Source: Rhodocaloribacter litoris (lineage in GTDB: Bacteria; Bacteroidota; Rhodothermia; Rhodothermales; ISCAR-4553). Taken from it: a DNA stretch of 64,000 nt. Under the pieces are notes generated by a model that was not told the origin of the DNA, searched no databases, and worked only from the letters and a program-made list of their open reading frames with translations. Shown here piece by piece: positions 61,453-64,000 of this stretch. The DNA is taken from assembly GCF_011682235.2 (NCBI RefSeq), contig NZ_CP076718.1, positions 2,151,759 through 2,215,758 on the forward strand, read 5' to 3'. The position numbers and the translations under genes are program-made. Every line of letters begins with the position of its first letter. The stretch's first letter is position 1.

Positions 61453-63549
61453 TCAGCGCCGGGCGGGCCGGCAGTGGAGCACGGCCCGTTTCGGCAGAGG
61501 GGCACCCGGACGCGGCGCCTGCCCGGCGACGAGGCCGTTCCCTTCGAGGCGGACTTCCACCCCGCGTGCGGTGAGCCAGAAGGTGGCCGCCCGGGCGCTG
61601 AGTCCCGTCAGGTCCGGCATGACGAGGGCCGTGTCCGGTGCCGCCAGGTCCAGCCGGACGCGGGCGTGCAGGGGGGCCGGCTCGCCCGGTGCAGGCCGCT
61701 GCCGCGCAACGGTCGCCCCGGCCGTTTCGGGCCGGTCCACCCGGTAGCCGTGCGCCTGCAACAGCCCCGCGGCCACGGCGGCGGGGCGGCCCGTCACGTC
61801 CGGCACGGGCCGTTCCGGGCGTTCCTCCGGATCGCCGGGTGATGCCGGCTGTGCCAGGGCCGCCAGCTTCGGGAACGTCCCCAGCCAGCGCCGGGCGATC
61901 CGCTGGAACACCGGAGCCGCCACCGACCCGCCGTAGATGCTCGTCTTCGGCTCGTCGAGCACGACGATCATGGCCACCGCCGGGTCCTCGGCCGGGAAGA
62001 AGCCGACGAATGAGGCGCGGTAGGCCCCGCGTTCGTACCCGCCGTCGCGGGCCTTGAGGGCCGTGCCCGTCTTGCCGGCGACGCGCAGCCCGGCCAGGCG
62101 CGCCTTCTCCCCCGTGCCATACTCGACGACGGCCTCGAAGGCCGGCAGCAGCTTGCGTGCCGTCGCCTGCCGGAAGGCCCTGCGGACCGAGTCCTGCCGG
62201 GCCACCCAGACGGTGCGCCCGGTCACGTCCCGCCGCTCGGCCACGACGTAGGGGCGAACGAGCAGCCCGCCGTTGGCCAGGGCGCTGTAGGCCGCCAGCA
62301 CCTGCAGCGGCGTCGCATCGACCTCGTAGCCCCGGCTCATCGAGGTCAGCGTGGTACCGCTCCACGTGGCGGGCTTCTTCAGCAGGCCCGGCACTTCACC
62401 GGGCAGGTCGATCCACGTGTTCTGGCCGAAACCCAGGTTCCGCGCATACTGGTAGAAGACACCGGGATCGAGCCGCATCGCCACCTTGGCCATCCCCACG
62501 TTGCTCGAATGGGCGATCACACCGGCAAAGGTGAGGGTGCCAAAGGCGTGGGTATCTTTCAGCGTGCGCCCGTGGATGACCATCCAGCCGTCCCCCGTCT
62601 CGATAGAGTCTTCGAGGGCGACGACCCCCTGCTCGACGGCCGCGACGGCCGTGACGAGTTTGAAGGTCGAGCCCGGCTCCATGCGGTCGGTGATGGCCCG
62701 GTTGCGCTCGGCCTCCGCCGGTGCCGCGCCGCGCCGGTTCGGGTTGAACGACGGCACGTTGGCCATGGCCAGGATGGCGCCCGTATGGGGGTCCATCGCA
62801 ATGGCCGTGCCCCACCGGGCACCATGCTCGGCCACGGCCCGGGCCAGTTCCTCTTCGAGGATCGTCTGCCGGACCAGGTCGATCGTGAGCACGAGCGTCT
62901 GGCCGTGCTGCGGCTCGACGAGGACGCCGTCCGGGACGGCCTTGAGCACCCCCCGGCGGTCCCGCCGCACGGCCCGCCGGCCGGGGGTTCCCCGGAGCTG
63001 GTCGTCGTACTGCAACTCGAGCCCGGCAAGGCCCCGCAGGTCCGGGTCGACGTAGCCGAGCACATGGGCGGCCGTCTCGCCGTACGTATACCGGCGCCCG
63101 AAGCGGGGATGGAGGATGAGCCCCGGCACCTCCCAGGTCTCGACCTCCTCTTTTTGCGTCTCCGAGAGGCCCCGGGCGAGCAGCACGTACTGCGGGCTGG
63201 TGCGCCGGCGCACCTGGCGACGCAGCGCCGCCTCGGGACGCCCCGTCAGCCTGGACAGTTTCTCAAAGAACAGGTCGGCGGCCCGGTCGAAGCCGGGCAC
63301 CGTGGGGTCGAGTGCCAGGTCATAGCGTGCCGTATTGACGGCGAGCGTGCGCCCGGCACGGTCGAGGATGGCACCGCGCATGGCCGGGATCGTCACGAAC
63401 GAGTCGGCCTGTCGCTTGCCCAGCGCCCGCAGCGCCTCGCCCTCGGCCAGGTAGATCCGGAGCACCTGTCCGGCCACGAGCAGCGGCAGCAGGCTGAGCA
63501 GCGTCAGCACCACGTACATCCGCACCAGTATTTGATCCCTCGGCTGCAT
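61453..63549 (-). CDS. ftsI: Division-specific transpeptidase (FtsI/PBP) with PASTA domains
   Basis: A 698-residue class B penicillin-binding protein that cross-links septal peptidoglycan. One N-terminal membrane anchor (VVLTLLSLLPLLVAGQVL) is followed by a dimerisation domain starting RGAILDRAGRTLAVN, and a transpeptidase domain with S294-T-F-K297, S348-S-N350 and K493-T-G495. Two PASTA repeats follow at about 574-638 and 640-698 (VPDVTGRPAAVAAGLLQAHG and MPDLTGLSARAATFWL). FtsI with PASTA tails is usual in Bacteroidetes. It sits between ftsL and murE. Confidence 0.97.
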   Translation of the reverse strand: MQPRDQILVRMYVVLTLLSLLPLLVAGQVLRIYLAEGEALRALGKRQADSFVTIPAMRGAILDRAGRTLAVNTARYDLALDPTVPGFDRAADLFFEKLSRLTGRPEAALRRQVRRRTSPQYVLLARGLSETQKEEVETWEVPGLILHPRFGRRYTYGETAAHVLGYVDPDLRGLAGLELQYDDQLRGTPGRRAVRRDRRGVLKAVPDGVLVEPQHGQTLVLTIDLVRQTILEEELARAVAEHGARWGTAIAMDPHTGAILAMANVPSFNPNRRGAAPAEAERNRAITDRMEPGSTFKLVTAVAAVEQGVVALEDSIETGDGWMVIHGRTLKDTHAFGTLTFAGVIAHSSNVGMAKVAMRLDPGVFYQYARNLGFGQNTWIDLPGEVPGLLKKPATWSGTTLTSMSRGYEVDATPLQVLAAYSALANGGLLVRPYVVAERRDVTGRTVWVARQDSVRRAFRQATARKLLPAFEAVVEYGTGEKARLAGLRVAGKTGTALKARDGGYERGAYRASFVGFFPAEDPAVAMIVVLDEPKTSIYGGSVAAPVFQRIARRWLGTFPKLAALAQPASPGDPEERPERPVPDVTGRPAAVAAGLLQAHGYRVDRPETAGATVARQRPAPGEPAPLHARVRLDLAAPDTALVMPDLTGLSARAATFWLTARGVEVRLEGNGLVAGQAPRPGAPLPKRAVLHCRPARR

Positions 63550-63618
63550 GCGTCGTCTCCGGCCGGGCCGCCGTGCCCTGCCTGCGGGCCCGGGCCGCCT
63601 GCGGGTGGCGGTGGCACG

Positions 63619-64000
63619 TCATCGTTCGATGGTGATGGTTCCTCCGTACGTCACATCTTCGACCAGCCCCAGCCCGCGGGCTCGCTCGTAGATGCGCGCC
63701 GGGGAGGTCATCTGGTCGTATTCCCCCTTGAGGCGGTTGTATTTCAGATGAAGGTCCAGATTCTCGCGGCGGAGCCGCTGCACTTCGGTGAGCACCTCCT
63801 GCGAGGCGTGGACATGGCCCACATACAGCGTGACGGCCAGCGCCAGCACCAGGAGGAAAAGGGCAAAGCGCAGGGTCGAGACCGAGTCGAAGGCTGGCCG
63901 GCGCCCGGCCGCGGCCGCGGGCCCGTTGCCGCCGGCGAGGTCGTCCCAGGTGGGCAGCTTCAGGCGACGCGGTGTGCGCCGGGGCCCGGCCGGAGCGGCC
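63619..64000 (-). CDS. ftsL: Cell division protein FtsL-like, N-terminus beyond window
   Basis: The frame is open to the window edge with no ATG, so the gene is incomplete at its 5' end. The visible 126 residues are a basic proline-rich cytosolic part (PRRLKLPTWDDL), one membrane segment (LRFALFLLVLALAVTLYVG) and a short coiled coil (EVQRLRRENLDLHLKYNRLK), ending MTSPARIYERARGLGLV. This is the FtsL layout, and the position ahead of ftsI agrees. FtsL with FtsB activates FtsWI. The translation could start at GTG 63849 only if the membrane segment were cut, which is unlikely. Confidence 0.85.
   Translation of the reverse strand, partial: AAPAGPRRTPRRLKLPTWDDLAGGNGPAAAAGRRPAFDSVSTLRFALFLLVLALAVTLYVGHVHASQEVLTEVQRLRRENLDLHLKYNRLKGEYDQMTSPARIYERARGLGLVEDVTYGGTITIER

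Overview
The window is a stretch of high-GC bacterial chromosome that reads as a member of the Rhodothermota (Rhodothermus/Salinibacter side of the Bacteroidetes group). This is inferred from several things seen together: a TonB-receptor plus DUF4249 lipoprotein pair, a surface beta-propeller with a type IX secretion (T9SS) C-terminal sorting domain, Bacteroidetes-like promoter boxes (TTG about 20 bases before TAnnTTGA), and a division/cell-wall cluster without murF and with a PASTA-tailed transpeptidase. The species cannot be fixed from the window alone.

Layout. 1-6 kb: S41 peptidase, TauE/SafE exporter, glycosyltransferase, then a leftward tolC-like/mlaC-like pair. 6-13.7 kb: a leftward three-gene cassette that I think is the most novel part of the window. 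It encodes a 713-aa protein, a beta-helix membrane protein and a soluble FtsH-like AAA+/M41 protease. The 713-aa protein carries two copies, and the protease one copy, of the same unrecognised domain. 14-19.6 kb: saccharopine-dehydrogenase-like enzyme, DUF937 protein, BON-LysM (Kbp-like) protein and a class III aminotransferase. The aminotransferase 3' end is duplicated (74 bp, 3 mismatches) around a 1.86-kb insert carrying an XRE-ImmA/IrrE gene and a PIN-domain gene. 19.6-25.7 kb: hypothetical and DUF2726, DUF2752 and TM2 genes, two beta-propeller proteins and an exported acetamidase-like protein, with intergenic repeats.

25.7-31 kb: a 208-bp MITE-like element with target duplication, a 152-bp attC-like imperfect palindrome, then a promoter, a cobalamin riboswitch and an intrinsic terminator ahead of nrdB-nrdA. 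NrdB has the ligand set and the missing radical tyrosine of class Ic enzymes. The logic is probably that B12 represses a B12-independent ribonucleotide reductase. 31-41 kb: thioesterase, COG1239-type AAA+ ATPase, infA, a DUF433/DUF5615 toxin-antitoxin pair, a HTH regulator, an acetyltransferase, a TonB receptor with DUF4249 lipoprotein, and rarA. 41-45.3 kb: a second cobalamin riboswitch with terminator controls a leftward operon of a BtuB-like receptor, a BtuG-like T9SS beta-propeller and a BFD-like [2Fe-2S] protein, probably a vitamin B12 uptake unit. 45.3-49.9 kb: triple-parvulin lipoprotein, beta-CASP nuclease, class-A-beta-lactamase-like hydrolase and small exported proteins.

49.9-64 kb: the leftward dcw cluster ftsL (cut by the window end), ftsI, murE, mraY, murD, ftsW, murG, murC, ftsQ, ftsA and ftsZ. 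It covers most of the lipid II pathway and the core divisome, with start/stop overlaps at several junctions. No rRNA, tRNA or CRISPR array was recognised.
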